A DNA stretch of 64,000 nucleotides. Origin: Vibrio sp. ED004. Its GTDB lineage: Bacteria; Pseudomonadota; Gammaproteobacteria; Enterobacterales; Vibrionaceae. The stretch's first letter is position 1, and the number at the start of each line of letters is the position of its first letter. The stretch covers positions 1,302,001 to 1,366,000 of the forward strand of contig NZ_CP066149.1 of NCBI RefSeq assembly GCF_023206395.1, written 5' to 3'. The translations under genes and the position numbers were made by a program. Below, piece by piece: positions 30,670 through 40,646 of the stretch. The notes beneath the pieces are model-generated. The model saw nothing but the letters and a program-made list of their open reading frames with translations. It ran no database searches and was not told the origin of the DNA.

Positions 30670-32265
30670 TTAACTCTTTAGCTTTGAGCTTCGAGTAAAC
30701 AAAAATTCAATCAAACTAAAGCTGCCCACACTCAGTAACAGCAAACTCACTGACACCACTGCCGCCGCTTCCATTTGATAGCTGCCTAACAATTGGAATA
30801 GATACAAAGGCAGAGTTCTAAAGTCTTGGCTACCAAATAAGGCAATTGCACTTAAGTCGCCCATCGCCAACATAAAACTGATTGAGAAAGCCTGCGCCAT
30901 AGGTTTACGTAATGCACGCCACTCCACCAGCCTAAAGCGAGTGAATCCTGTCATTCCTAAGCTTGCACACACATACTGATACTGCTGAGAAAGATGCAGC
31001 ATAGGCTGAGCCAAGGTTTTAATCACGTAAGGCAGCGCCATCAAACTGTTTACGGCAATCACGATAAAGAAAGCCAAGCTAAACACATCGGTAAACGAAC
31101 GCAGTAATAAGAACAGACCTGTACTTATCACCAAGCCCGGCGTCACCAAAATAATAGTGCCAATCAGCTCAATCTTGTCCGCTCTAAAGTTCTTGTTCTG
31201 CAAACGCCATGCGCGACTGGTTAGAAGGATCGCGATACCAATACCAACGGCGATAATACTTGCAAGGGAAGCAACTCGAACCGAGGTCATTAATGCTGCC
31301 CAAAACGGCTCACTGCTCAGTACAGTGAGCGCCTGAGAGTTAATACCACTTAGAATAACCATGGCTAATGGCGGCAATACCAGTATTGAGACTATGATGA
31401 TCCAAAAGCTATCCCAAGCTTTTGACCACCAGCTGTCCTTAACCAAATACTTCTCTTCCGACAGCTGGCTAGCCGTCACAGATATAGGCTTAGACAAACG
31501 CTGAATACTCACCGCTAATACGCCACACAGTAGCATTTGCCATATCGCGAGTAACGCGCCAGCCTGCAGATCAAAGTCGAATTTGATTGCTTGATAGATG
31601 GCTAGCTCAATGGTAGTTGATTTTGGACCACCACCCAACGCCATCACGGTAGCAAAGCTGGTGAAGCACAACATGAAGACCAAGCCACACACATGCGGTA
31701 ATTGCTGTCTTAGCCTCGGCCATTCAACCCATTTAAATTTATTCCAATGACTCATGCCTAAGTGAGCACAGAGTTTATGCTGCTCGGCAGGCACAGTATC
31801 TAACGCTTGCAAAAGTAAACGGCTGGCATAAGGCAGATTAAAGAAAACGTGCGCCAACAAAATACCATTCAAGCCATAAATCGAGAATGGTAGCTCAATG
31901 TCGAAGTTCGCCAAGAACTTAGCTAACCAACCACTGTTGCCGTAAATCGCTAGCAAACCAAACACGCCGACTAACACAGGCAGAACCAAGGTCGACGCGA
32001 ACAATCTTAATAACAAGGCTCGTCCAAAAAACTGTCTGCGGCACAGAGCGTGTGCAATAGGTATAGCAAAGCCAACACTCAGCACTGTTGAGAGTGTCGC
32101 CTGATAAAAGCTGAATTTCGTTACATGCCAATAGTAAGGATCTGACCATACTTGGCTGATATCAAGAGAAGGGGCATTGCTAAGCAATGCCCCAACTGCT
32201 GAAACCACGAAGGCGGTAATGAGTATCGCAACCCAGATCCCGACCTTAGGTGTTTTCTTTATCAT
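30670..32265 (-). CDS. thiP: Thiamine ABC transporter permease ThiP
   Basis: Inner-membrane permease made of two fused BPD permease halves (531 residues, about 12 transmembrane segments). Each half has an EAA-type cytoplasmic loop: AHLGMSHWNKFKWVEWPRL in the first and ASLGMTGFTRFRLVEWRAL in the second. Lies between thiB (84 bases upstream) and thiQ. Confidence 0.94.
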   Translation of the reverse strand: MIKKTPKVGIWVAILITAFVVSAVGALLSNAPSLDISQVWSDPYYWHVTKFSFYQATLSTVLSVGFAIPIAHALCRRQFFGRALLLRLFASTLVLPVLVGVFGLLAIYGNSGWLAKFLANFDIELPFSIYGLNGILLAHVFFNLPYASRLLLQALDTVPAEQHKLCAHLGMSHWNKFKWVEWPRLRQQLPHVCGLVFMLCFTSFATVMALGGGPKSTTIELAIYQAIKFDFDLQAGALLAIWQMLLCGVLAVSIQRLSKPISVTASQLSEEKYLVKDSWWSKAWDSFWIIIVSILVLPPLAMVILSGINSQALTVLSSEPFWAALMTSVRVASLASIIAVGIGIAILLTSRAWRLQNKNFRADKIELIGTIILVTPGLVISTGLFLLLRSFTDVFSLAFFIVIAVNSLMALPYVIKTLAQPMLHLSQQYQYVCASLGMTGFTRFRLVEWRALRKPMAQAFSISFMLAMGDLSAIALFGSQDFRTLPLYLFQLLGSYQMEAAAVVSVSLLLLSVGSFSLIEFLFTRSSKLKS

Positions 32266-32349
32266 AAATTGATTTTTTACCGTAAATGGTTCACTCCAAA
32301 CATCACAAATGAACCTTTAAATACAGAAAGCTAGTTTTTTGAAAATAAG

Positions 32350-33342
32350 TTAAAAAGTAAGTGCACTCTGCCATTCACGAATCCAAGGCTTACGCTTCTC
32401 GGCGATCTCTTCAGAGCTAAAGCTCAACGCTGTCTGCGGTACTGTTAACTGCTCAAAGCCTTTTGGTAACTCAACATCTGTTACTGGGTACATCCAGTTA
32501 CCTGTCGGCATCGCCGATTGGAACTCATCACTTAGGATAAACGCCATAAACTCATCAGCGAGCTTTTCGTTCTTACTGCCTTTAACCTTAGCAGCCACTT
32601 CCACCTGAGTGTAATGTCCTTCTTCGAAGCTCGCTGCTGCGTACTTAGAATCACTCTCTGCAATGATGTGATAAGCCGGAGAAGTTGTGTAAGACAGAAC
32701 CAAGTCAGACTCACCTTCTAGAAACATAGAGTAAGCTTCAGACCAACCTTTGGTTACCGTAACGGTTTTCTGAGCTAGCTTCTTCCAAGCTGCCGTTGCT
32801 TCATCACCATAAACCGATTTCATCCATAACATCATGCCTTGTCCAGGTGTTGAAGTACGTGGATCTTGGTAGATAACCTTCAGATCATCACGCTGCTCAA
32901 CCAGCTCTTTCAAACTCTTAGGCGGGTTTGTTAGTTTATCGGTGTTATATACAAAGGCAAAGTAACCAAAGTCATAAGGTACAAAGGTATTGTCATCCCA
33001 ACCATTAGGCAGTGTTACTGATGAAGTATCAACCTTGTGCTCAGCCAATAAACCCGTCGCTTTCGCTTCAGCCATTAGGTTGTTATCTAGACCTAATACG
33101 ATGTCAGCCTTGCTGTTACCGCCCTCAAGACGCAAGCGGTTAAGAATAGACACGCCATCTTCAAGCGCGACAAAATTCACATCACAACCACACTTCTCTT
33201 CAAATGCTTTTTCAACGGCAGGACGAGGGCCCCAATCCGCAGCAAAAGAGTCATAGGTGTATACACTCAAAGTGTTGTCTGCAGCGAAGGCAGAAAAAGA
33301 GATCGCTGTAGTAACAGCAAGGGTAGTTAATGTGAATTTCAC
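32350..33342 (-). CDS. thiB: Thiamine-binding periplasmic protein ThiB
   Basis: Periplasmic binding protein for thiamine, thiamine phosphate and TPP. Signal peptide MKFTLTTLAVTTAISFSAFA, then the mature start ADNTLSVYTYDSFAADWGP as in E. coli ThiB. The start codon is GTG at 33342 with GGAGAG about nine bases before it. It is the first gene of thiBPQ and lies directly downstream of a TPP riboswitch, so uptake should be repressed when TPP is abundant. Confidence 0.95.
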   Translation of the reverse strand: MKFTLTTLAVTTAISFSAFAADNTLSVYTYDSFAADWGPRPAVEKAFEEKCGCDVNFVALEDGVSILNRLRLEGGNSKADIVLGLDNNLMAEAKATGLLAEHKVDTSSVTLPNGWDDNTFVPYDFGYFAFVYNTDKLTNPPKSLKELVEQRDDLKVIYQDPRTSTPGQGMMLWMKSVYGDEATAAWKKLAQKTVTVTKGWSEAYSMFLEGESDLVLSYTTSPAYHIIAESDSKYAAASFEEGHYTQVEVAAKVKGSKNEKLADEFMAFILSDEFQSAMPTGNWMYPVTDVELPKGFEQLTVPQTALSFSSEEIAEKRKPWIREWQSALTF

Positions 33343-33410
33343 TGGACGCTCTCCATGGTCTGAGCGGCACAGGTTTGAGGGAGGAGAACGGTAGAGGTTG
33401 TTCCTAACTC

Positions 33411-33508
33411 AATTCCTACGCCAGCATTATCTGGTTCAGGTTTACGGGTCCCAAGCGTGTGCTTGATCTCAGCTCGCATTCATTATTTGAATGGTTCGCT
33501 CCCCGATG
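33411..33508 (-). promoter_or_regulatory. TPP riboswitch (THI element) of thiBPQ
   Basis: On the minus strand the conserved order is complete: TCGGGGAGC opening helix, GCTGAGATC, GGACCCG, AACCTGAACCAGATAATGCTGG and GCGTAGGAA. A variable helix is inserted between the opening and GCTGAGA. About 70 bases separate the aptamer from the GTG of thiB. A CTCC-rich stretch there (CTCCTCCC near 33380-33390) could pair with GGAGAG of the ribosome site, pointing to translational control (inference). Confidence 0.95.
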
Positions 33509-33558
33509 AGTGTTCAGAATTGTAATTCGAATTTTAACAATAAGCTATCAAGTTTGGA

Positions 33559-34182
33559 TCAATTACGTTGATCGTACCCCCAACGTGGCACTAAACCTTG
33601 CTCGATACCAAGATGGTCTAGAATGCGCGCCACCATAAAATCAACCAAGTCTTCGATCGATTTAGGTTGATGATAAAAACCCGGAGCTGCAGGCATGATC
33701 GTCACGCCCATGGTTGAGAGTTTATGCATGTTCTCTAGGTGCAACGTAGAAAATGGCGTCTCACGAACCACCAATAACAGCTGACCTCGCTCTTTCATAA
33801 CTACGTCTGCTGCTCGCTCTATCAAGTTATCCGATAAGCCATGAGCAATTGAAGCCAAGCTACCCGCAGAACACGGACACACCACCATCTGCTTCGGTGC
33901 AGCTGAACCAGAGGCAACTGGTGAGAACCAGTCATCCTTGCCACACACCACCAGCTTTTCTGGATCACAGCCAAGATGCTTAACCAAAGCTTGTTTCGCC
34001 GCTTCCGGTCCAGCAGGTAACTTAAGTTCATGCTCTGTCGCTAAGACTACTCGCGCAGCCGACGATATCAGTAAATACACCTGATAATCGGCTGCTAATA
34101 AGCATTCGAGTAAACGCAGTCCATAAGGCGCACCAGATGCGCCAGTGAAAGCAAGAGTTATCGCTTTATCGTGTTTTGTCAT
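33559..34182 (-). CDS. ubiX: Flavin prenyltransferase UbiX
   Basis: Makes prenylated FMN, the cofactor of the UbiD decarboxylase in ubiquinone synthesis. The FMN-binding [14 protein letters not shown] start, the [26 protein letters not shown] core and the C-terminal PAAPGFYH motif are typical; 207 residues. 33 bases after mpl, same strand, probably co-transcribed. Confidence 0.94.
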   Translation of the reverse strand: MTKHDKAITLAFTGASGAPYGLRLLECLLAADYQVYLLISSAARVVLATEHELKLPAGPEAAKQALVKHLGCDPEKLVVCGKDDWFSPVASGSAAPKQMVVCPCSAGSLASIAHGLSDNLIERAADVVMKERGQLLLVVRETPFSTLHLENMHKLSTMGVTIMPAAPGFYHQPKSIEDLVDFMVARILDHLGIEQGLVPRWGYDQRN

Positions 34183-34215
34183 GTTCTCAGTTACTTCAAA
34201 TTATAAGGTCTTGGG

Positions 34216-35574
34216 TTAACCTTTAAGGGCTAACGCATCCAACAATTTCTGGTGAATACCACCAAAGCCACCATTACTCATTACCAAAATTTGGTCACCC
34301 GCTTGTGCCTCTGAGACAATTTTAGCAACGAATGCATCCATGTCATCACTGACGTGTGCAGGTTGATGACAAGCATCCGCGACATCCTGTACAGACCAAT
34401 CAATGTTATCTGGTTGGAATAAGTAGGTAGAATCCGCTTGCTTGAGCGAATCAGCCAAGGTTTCTTTGTGCACACCGCGTTTCATGGTGGCTGAACGAGG
34501 CTCTAAAACGGCAATGATTTTTTTCGTGTCGACCTTATTACGTAAACCACCGAGCGTAAGTTCAATCGCGGTTGGGTGATGTGCAAAATCATCATAAACA
34601 GATACACTAGCCACCTCACCTTTAAACTCCAAACGGCGCTTGGTGTTGATGAAAGTCGCCAGCGATTCACACGCTAAATCCGGTGTTACACCCACATGTC
34701 TTGCCGCCGCAATCGCCATTAAGGCGTTGTTAACGTTGTGGTCGCCGACTAAATCCCAATCTACCGTACCAACACATTCGCCTTGGAAGTAAACCTCAAA
34801 CTTAGAGCCGTCTTTAACTAGCTTCTTGGCATCCCAATCACCGAGTTCACCGCTCGACTCAGTCTCACTCCAGCAACCGCGAGATAGAACATCTTGAATA
34901 GCCGTGTCTTGCTTCGGTGAGAAAATGCGACCATTGCTTGGCACGGTACGCACTAAATGATGGAACTGACGCTTGATCGCTTCAAGATCATCGAAGATGT
35001 CAGCATGATCGAATTCAAGGTTATTCATGACCAAGGTTCTTGGATGGTAATGAACGAACTTAGAGCGTTTATCGAAAAAAGCACTGTCGTATTCGTCAGC
35101 TTCCACAACGAAGAACATGCTTTCGCCCAGACGAGCTGAGATACCAAAGTTACCCAATACACCACCTACAAGGAAGCCTGGTGCGTAACCGCAATCTTCA
35201 AGGACCCATGCCAGCATGCTCGATGTTGTTGTCTTGCCATGCGTGCCCGATACCGCCAAAACCCAACGATCATGTAATAAGAACTCTTGCAACCACTGCG
35301 GGCCAGATGTGTATCTAAGGTTGTTATCCAATACATACTCAACACACGGATTACCACGGCTCATCGCATTACCGATGACCACAAGGTCTGGCCTTGGTTC
35401 TAATTGGCTAGGGTCGAACCCTTCAATAATTTCAATCCCTTGAGACTCCAATAAGGTGCTCATTGGCGGGTAAACATTCGCGTCACTACCGGTAACCTTG
35501 TGACCTAATTGACGAGCCAATACCGCAGCACCACCCATGAAGGTGCCACAAATTCCTAAGATATGAATATGCAT
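34216..35574 (-). CDS. mpl: UDP-MurNAc:tripeptide ligase Mpl
   Basis: Murein-recycling ligase joining L-Ala-gamma-D-Glu-meso-DAP to UDP-MurNAc. The Mur-ligase P-loop GTHGKTTTSSM, the N-terminal Rossmann motif HILGICGTFMGG (as in Mpl rather than MurC), VVEADEYDSAFFDKRSKF and YDDFAHHPTAI are clear; 452 residues. Divergent from fbp, the same pairing as in E. coli. Confidence 0.96.
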   Translation of the reverse strand: MHIHILGICGTFMGGAAVLARQLGHKVTGSDANVYPPMSTLLESQGIEIIEGFDPSQLEPRPDLVVIGNAMSRGNPCVEYVLDNNLRYTSGPQWLQEFLLHDRWVLAVSGTHGKTTTSSMLAWVLEDCGYAPGFLVGGVLGNFGISARLGESMFFVVEADEYDSAFFDKRSKFVHYHPRTLVMNNLEFDHADIFDDLEAIKRQFHHLVRTVPSNGRIFSPKQDTAIQDVLSRGCWSETESSGELGDWDAKKLVKDGSKFEVYFQGECVGTVDWDLVGDHNVNNALMAIAAARHVGVTPDLACESLATFINTKRRLEFKGEVASVSVYDDFAHHPTAIELTLGGLRNKVDTKKIIAVLEPRSATMKRGVHKETLADSLKQADSTYLFQPDNIDWSVQDVADACHQPAHVSDDMDAFVAKIVSEAQAGDQILVMSNGGFGGIHQKLLDALALKG

Positions 35575-36855
<1,281 letters not shown>

Positions 36856-36893
36856 CCCTCTCGCTTCATTCTCAAATAAATACCATTAAAAAA

Positions 36894-38187
36894 GGTTCAT
36901 CGCGGCTTTCCGGGGAAAGCCGCTTTTATCTTCAAGAAGAAGTAGTCTGTATCTCGATATCCATACCCCATTCGCTTGATTAACTTTATTTTGTTGTTTA
37001 TCCCTTCCAATGTGCAGGTGTTGAGCGGATAAGTTGCCGATGCAATAATACCGTGAAGATAAGGCCTCAGTTTTCGTGCAAACTCTTTCAATGGCTTAAT
37101 TCCACTCTCTTGCACTTGTGCCCACCATACCTCCCAGAGCCCCTTAGCATGTGCTTCTGATTTACAGTACCAAAGCTCTTTGAGTTGTGAGCCGAGTATA
37201 TAAGTGGCCATCAAGTCCTTATTGATATTCAATATTTCAGTAAGATAGCTATCTTGTCGTGCATTTAAATTACCTCTGTTTTTCAGCAGTACCCAGCGTG
37301 AGCGCTTCACCCATTGCCTCGCTTTTTATCCTGCTTGAGTTTGTTAGCTTGGTCGACTCTGACTCTATCCATCACCTCACGACCGAACTTAGCAACAACA
37401 TGGAATAAGTCGTAAACGATTTTTGCATTCGGGCAGTGCGCTTGAACTTCAAGGTCAAAAGCCGTATTCATGTCCATTGCGACCGCTTCGATATTGTTAC
37501 CATGCTTGCCTAACTGCTCGAAAAACGGTCGTATGTCCTTGCGGCTACGACCTAACCCTATCCAAATGACTTGGTGAGTCTTAGCATCAGCGATGACTGT
37601 GGCATATCGGTGCCCTTTAAAGATGGCGAACTCGTCCATGACGAGTTGCCTTAGCCCTTCCCATTTCACTGACGGTACCACTTGGCGAAGTCGACGTTTA
37701 TCTATCTCTTTAATGGTGTGCCAATGAACGCTCGTTAACTGGGAGATATGCTTAATGGGAAGAAGAGGCAGTAGTTGTTCTATATAGCTTTTTAGACGCG
37801 TCGTTATACGAGCATAAGGCTCTAACCAAGATAGAAACTCTGTTTTTATGCCGCAGTCACGACACTTGATCCTTCGAGTTTGAACGGAAAGCTCAACAGG
37901 AACATTGAACAACATGGCCTCTTTCACATGACGCCATTGATACTCATGGATAGCCTCAGCTTCAAGACCGCAAAGGCATTTAGCCTCAGAATTAGGTTTA
38001 AGAGTTAGTGTAACAAGTGATGCTGTCTGGTGAGACTTTACTATTTTAAAGCCTTCCCAGAATGAAGATAGGAAAGTATGATTCGGCATGAAAACGGTAG
38101 TTTGTGTATGATTTTTGTTTGGCGACTAAACCATATCACTTACTACCGTTTTTTTTGTTTTTAGTTCCCGCTAATCCGCGATGAACC
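36894..38187 (-). mobile_element. ISL3-family insertion sequence, copy C
   Basis: 1294 bases in reverse orientation, with 8-bp duplication TTAAAAAA at 36886-36893 and 38188-38195 (TTTTTTAA read with the element). It sits 8 nt after the last C of the ytfK terminator stem, in ytfK's direction of transcription. Same ends, left inverted repeat and right hairpin as the other copies; the A run in the left end is 8 (also in D) versus 7 in A and B. Confidence 0.94.
36897..38089 (-). pseudogene. ISL3-type transposase, one frameshift (copy C)
   Basis: Only one base differs from an intact 397-codon frame: A5 instead of A6 at about 37323-37327 (T run on the plus strand), giving a stop soon after residue 260 and leaving the C-terminal 137 residues (including the catalytic glutamate) in another frame. 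The site is shared with copy A. If the A-run count is an assembly error, this copy would be intact. Slippage on the A run could also restore the frame at low rate. Confidence 0.9.
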
Positions 38188-38189
38188 TT

Positions 38190-38219
38190 AAAAAAGGGCT
38201 TCCATTAGGAAGCCCTTTT
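38190..38219 (-). terminator. Terminator of ytfK, hit by IS copy C
   Basis: Perfect stem GGGCTTCC (38196-38203) with GGAAGCCC (38208-38215), loop ATTA, extended by A/T pairs. The minus-strand T tract is the A run 38190-38195. It is bidirectional in form and likely also ended fbp before the insertion. Confidence 0.88.
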
Positions 38220-38262
38220 CGTTGTTAATCTATTTGAAGCAGGACCAATCAATAAAGCTCAG

Positions 38263-38463
38263 TTACATCGGCAGAGCAGCAATCGTGCCGTTCACTTCTT
38301 TAAAAATAGTAAGCTTTTGTTTGTCAGACACTTCAGGAAGAAGCACCTTGCCGTGGTCGAAGCGAAACTCTCCAACACCTTCGATGGCAAACTGGCCCTT
38401 GAACAGGACTTTAACGAAACGCGCCACCTGATGTGGGCGGTAAGTAGAAAATTTTCTTAACAT
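38263..38463 (-). CDS. ytfK: YtfK, DUF1107 stringent-response factor
   Basis: 66-residue protein matching the DUF1107 pattern of E. coli YtfK: YxPxQVAxxVKxLFxGxxxIxxVGxFxFDxGKxLxPxVxDKxxL, here YRPHQVARFVKVLFKGQF and GEFRFDHGKVLLPEVSDKQKL. In E. coli YtfK binds SpoT and raises (p)ppGpp under phosphate and fatty-acid starvation. It is divergent from ytfJ across 252 bases, the same pairing as in E. coli. Confidence 0.85.
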   Translation of the reverse strand: MLRKFSTYRPHQVARFVKVLFKGQFAIEGVGEFRFDHGKVLLPEVSDKQKLTIFKEVNGTIAALPM

Positions 38464-38715
38464 AATACAACCTCAATTCCATTTGAGTACTACAGTCACG
38501 CACCTGAACACCACCGTATTCAAAGCACATTTAATCGCTAATTCCTTTAGCAAACAGCAAGATAATCTATTGTTCATCTCGATATTGATGCATTATACCT
38601 TTTGATAACAAGTCTGCAACTTATTTCTACATCGTACGATAAAAAAGTTAAAGAGGCATTTTTCAAATTTCATATTATACTTCCAGTGCAAACCAATAAG
38701 CGGAACAAAAATATA
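38464..38715. other. Divergent intergenic region ytfK / ytfJ
   Basis: 252 AT-rich bases between the two starts, expected to hold both promoters. No operator or RNA element is recognised. Confidence 0.5.
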
Positions 38716-39267
38716 ATGAAAAACAAAACTCTACTGGCTTTTCTAGCCGCAGCCTCTCCACTCTTCGCCAATGCTCACAATCTATCTGTAGGTTCAACTC
38801 TGCCTGCTGTCGATGTTAGCAACTATGGTGAAATCGTTCTAAACGACGGCAATACCGGATATCAAGCTTGGGCAACCAGCAATCTCCTAGGTAAAGTGCG
38901 CGTCGTTCAAGCTATCGCCGGTCGTAGCAGCTCTAAAGAGCTAAACGCACCACTGATGGCAGCCATTACAGCATCGAAGTTCTCAGAAGACAGCTACCAA
39001 ACCACCACTATCATCAACCAAGATGATGCTATCTGGGGTACGGGTTCTTTTGTTAAATCGTCAGCAGAAAGCAGCAAAGAAGAATTTCCATGGTCTTCTA
39101 TGGTGTTAGACGAAGATGGCACCGTTGCTTCATCTTGGGCTCTGAAAGAAGAGAGCTCGGCGATCATCGTTCAGGACAAACAAGGAAAAATCTTGTTTGT
39201 TAAAGAAGGTGCGCTTAACGAATCCGAGGTCACGCAAGTCATTGAATTGATTAAAGCGAGTCTTTAA
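38716..39267 (+). CDS. ytfJ: YtfJ family periplasmic protein
   Basis: Thioredoxin-fold-like secreted protein of unknown role. ATG 38716 gives a signal peptide (MKNKTLLAFLAAASPLFANA) and a mature start HNLSVGSTLPAVDVSNYGEI; the frame stays open upstream to 38602, but that would bury the signal. The YtfJ pattern INQDDAIWGTGSFVKSSAE and a C-terminal helix are visible; the CxxC of thioredoxins is absent. The ribosome site is weak. Confidence 0.88.
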   Translation: MKNKTLLAFLAAASPLFANAHNLSVGSTLPAVDVSNYGEIVLNDGNTGYQAWATSNLLGKVRVVQAIAGRSSSKELNAPLMAAITASKFSEDSYQTTTIINQDDAIWGTGSFVKSSAESSKEEFPWSSMVLDEDGTVASSWALKEESSAIIVQDKQGKILFVKEGALNESEVTQVIELIKASL

Positions 39268-39299
39268 TCAGATATTCACCTCTTTTTCGAGACCTTATC

Positions 39300-39335
39300 A
39301 AAGGATATTGTTATATTGTAACAGTATCCTTTTTT
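39300..39335 (+). terminator. ytfJ terminator overlapping a Zur-box palindrome
   Basis: A 31-base near-perfect palindrome centred on 39316 pairs 14 bases (two G-U) around a 3-base loop and runs into six T (39330-39335): a complete intrinsic terminator 33 bases after the ytfJ stop. Confidence 0.85.
39309..39323. promoter_or_regulatory. Probable Zur operator
   Basis: TGTTATATTGTAACA matches the gammaproteobacterial Zur consensus (TGTTATA-N-TATAACA type) in nearly every position. It lies 35 bases before the first gene of a cluster encoding a His-rich zinc protein and an ABC system of the V. cholerae Zrg type, which is Zur-regulated there. It forms the inner half of the terminator stem above. 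Confidence 0.7.
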
Positions 39336-39357
39336 AATTCTGTGGTTAATCATCCTC

Positions 39358-39648
39358 ATGTGGCAAGACACACCCAACAATGTGAAACGCAAAACAGGCT
39401 TCTTGCTTGGGCTGATGCTCATGTTAAGCGTGTTAGCTGCAACACACATGGTGGACATTGACCCAGAGCACCATACTTCGCATCACTGTGAGCTGTTTTC
39501 AATAAATCAGTTCATTACGGCACACTCACTACCACAAGTTCCAGAGTTTCATTCAGAGTTTACTGTCGTTATCACAGAGTCAGTAACCTCACTACAGCGC
39601 CTCTATTTCGCCTATCTAGCGCGCTCTCCTCCTGTCAAAAACACTTAA
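39358..39648 (+). CDS. Small His-containing membrane/exported protein
   Basis: 96 residues with one hydrophobic segment (about residues 13-28, FLLGLMLMLSVLAATHMV) followed by HMVDIDPEHHTSHHCELF, a histidine- and cysteine-bearing stretch suited to metal binding, and a C-terminal soluble part. It is the first gene after the putative Zur box and 42 bases before zrgA, so zinc-linked expression is likely (inference). I do not recognise the family with certainty; small DUF2607/DUF2946-like proteins occur at such loci. No strong ribosome site is visible. Confidence 0.65.
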   Translation: MWQDTPNNVKRKTGFLLGLMLMLSVLAATHMVDIDPEHHTSHHCELFSINQFITAHSLPQVPEFHSEFTVVITESVTSLQRLYFAYLARSPPVKNT

Positions 39649-39690
39649 TTACCACTACTTTTTAATTAACCTTTATTCAGGAAACAAAAC

Positions 39691-40506
39691 ATGAAACCTT
39701 CTATTTTAGCCGTTGTTATCGGCATGACTGTCTCTACTAATGTTCTAGCAAACGAAGAATTCCGCTCTCATGGTGCGCACGTACATGGTCAAGTTGAAGT
39801 AAACATCGCTCAAGATGGACAAGAACTGCTTGTTGAAGTAACAGCACCAGGTGCCGATGTGGTTGGCTTTGAACATGCTCCAGAAACTGCTGAGCAAAAG
39901 AAAGTGTTTGAGCAAGCTATCGCACAACTGAACAAGCCAGACGAACTGTTTAGCTTTAACAATGCGAGCTGTACTCTGAAATTTAAATCAGTAACTAACA
40001 CGCTAGAAGGCGATCATGATGATCATGAAGGCCATGATCATGAAGGCCATGACCACGCTGAACACGGTCATGATGACCACGAAGGCCATGACCATGCTGA
40101 ACACGATCATGACGACCACAAAGACCATGACCATGCTGAACACGATCATGACGACCACGAAGGCCATGACCACGCTGAGCACGATCATGACGACCACAAA
40201 GACCATGACCATGCTGAGCATGCTCATGATGACCACAAAGACCATGACCACGCTGAACACGATCATGACGACCACGAAGGTCACGATCACCACGACCATG
40301 AAGGCCATGATCACTCAGAAGGTGGCCACGGTGAGTTCACTGTTGAGTACCACTATGAATGTTCAGATGTTGCTAAGCTAGACACAGTTAGCACTCAGTG
40401 GTTCTCTAAGTTCAGCAACACTGAAAAAATGACGGTGAACCTACTAACAGACACAGCTCAAGTGCAAGAAGTACTTAACGCAGAGCGTATTAGTTTCCGA
40501 TTCTAA
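39691..40506 (+). CDS. zrgA: ZrgA family periplasmic zinc-binding protein (DUF2796)
   Basis: Secreted protein with signal peptide MKPSILAVVIGMTVSTNVLA, an N-terminal domain beginning HGAHVHGQVEVNIAQ, a central region of about 100 residues made almost only of His, Asp, Glu and Lys (HDDHEGHDHAEH-type repeats, bases about 40009-40330), and a C-terminal half-domain ending in ISFRF. The overall plan is that of V. cholerae ZrgA, the zinc-binding component of a zinc-regulated ABC system. The two conserved half-domains each have one cysteine (CTLKF, YECSD). The following genes encode the ATPase and permease. Confidence 0.88.
   Translation: MKPSILAVVIGMTVSTNVLANEEFRSHGAHVHGQVEVNIAQDGQELLVEVTAPGADVVGFEHAPETAEQKKVFEQAIAQLNKPDELFSFNNASCTLKFKSVTNTLEGDHDDHEGHDHEGHDHAEHGHDDHEGHDHAEHDHDDHKDHDHAEHDHDDHEGHDHAEHDHDDHKDHDHAEHAHDDHKDHDHAEHDHDDHEGHDHHDHEGHDHSEGGHGEFTVEYHYECSDVAKLDTVSTQWFSKFSNTEKMTVNLLTDTAQVQEVLNAERISFRF
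40009..40330 (+). repeat. Degenerate His-Asp coding repeats in zrgA
   Basis: About seven to eight imperfect copies of a 36-39-base unit (GACCACGAAGGCCATGAC core) encode the metal-binding tract. Units 2-6 are the most alike. Copy number is a likely site of length variation. Confidence 0.85.
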
Positions 40507-40537
40507 TCACTCCTAGATCGGATTAAACGTAAATAAG

Positions 40538-40567
40538 CAGCCAAGTAAGTACCTACTTACTTGGCTG
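40538..40567 (+). other. Perfect 14-bp hairpin between zrgA and the ABC ATPase
   Basis: CAGCCAAGTAAGTA (40538-40551) pairs with TACTTACTTGGCTG (40554-40567) around only two bases, 32 bases after the zrgA stop. There is no T tract, so it is not an ordinary terminator. It could stabilise the zrgA message or partly attenuate the downstream genes (inference). Confidence 0.8.
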
Positions 40568-40646
40568 TTCAAATCGGTGTGCTCTAGGGAATTTATGCTT
40601 CTAATTGCTGTCCAGTAGATACACCGCTTTAATTATTGGAGCTCGC

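Noticed and set aside
37300..37330. Programmed ribosomal frameshift in the IS transposase at the A run
   Set aside because: Copies B and D keep one frame through the A6 run, ISL3 elements normally have a single frame, and the other copies have unrelated indels. Slippage is at most a secondary possibility.
40003..40314. Open frames antisense to or shifted within the zrgA His repeat
   Set aside because: They are by-products of the low-complexity repeat, have no ribosome sites and encode only Met/Val/Ile-rich sequence.
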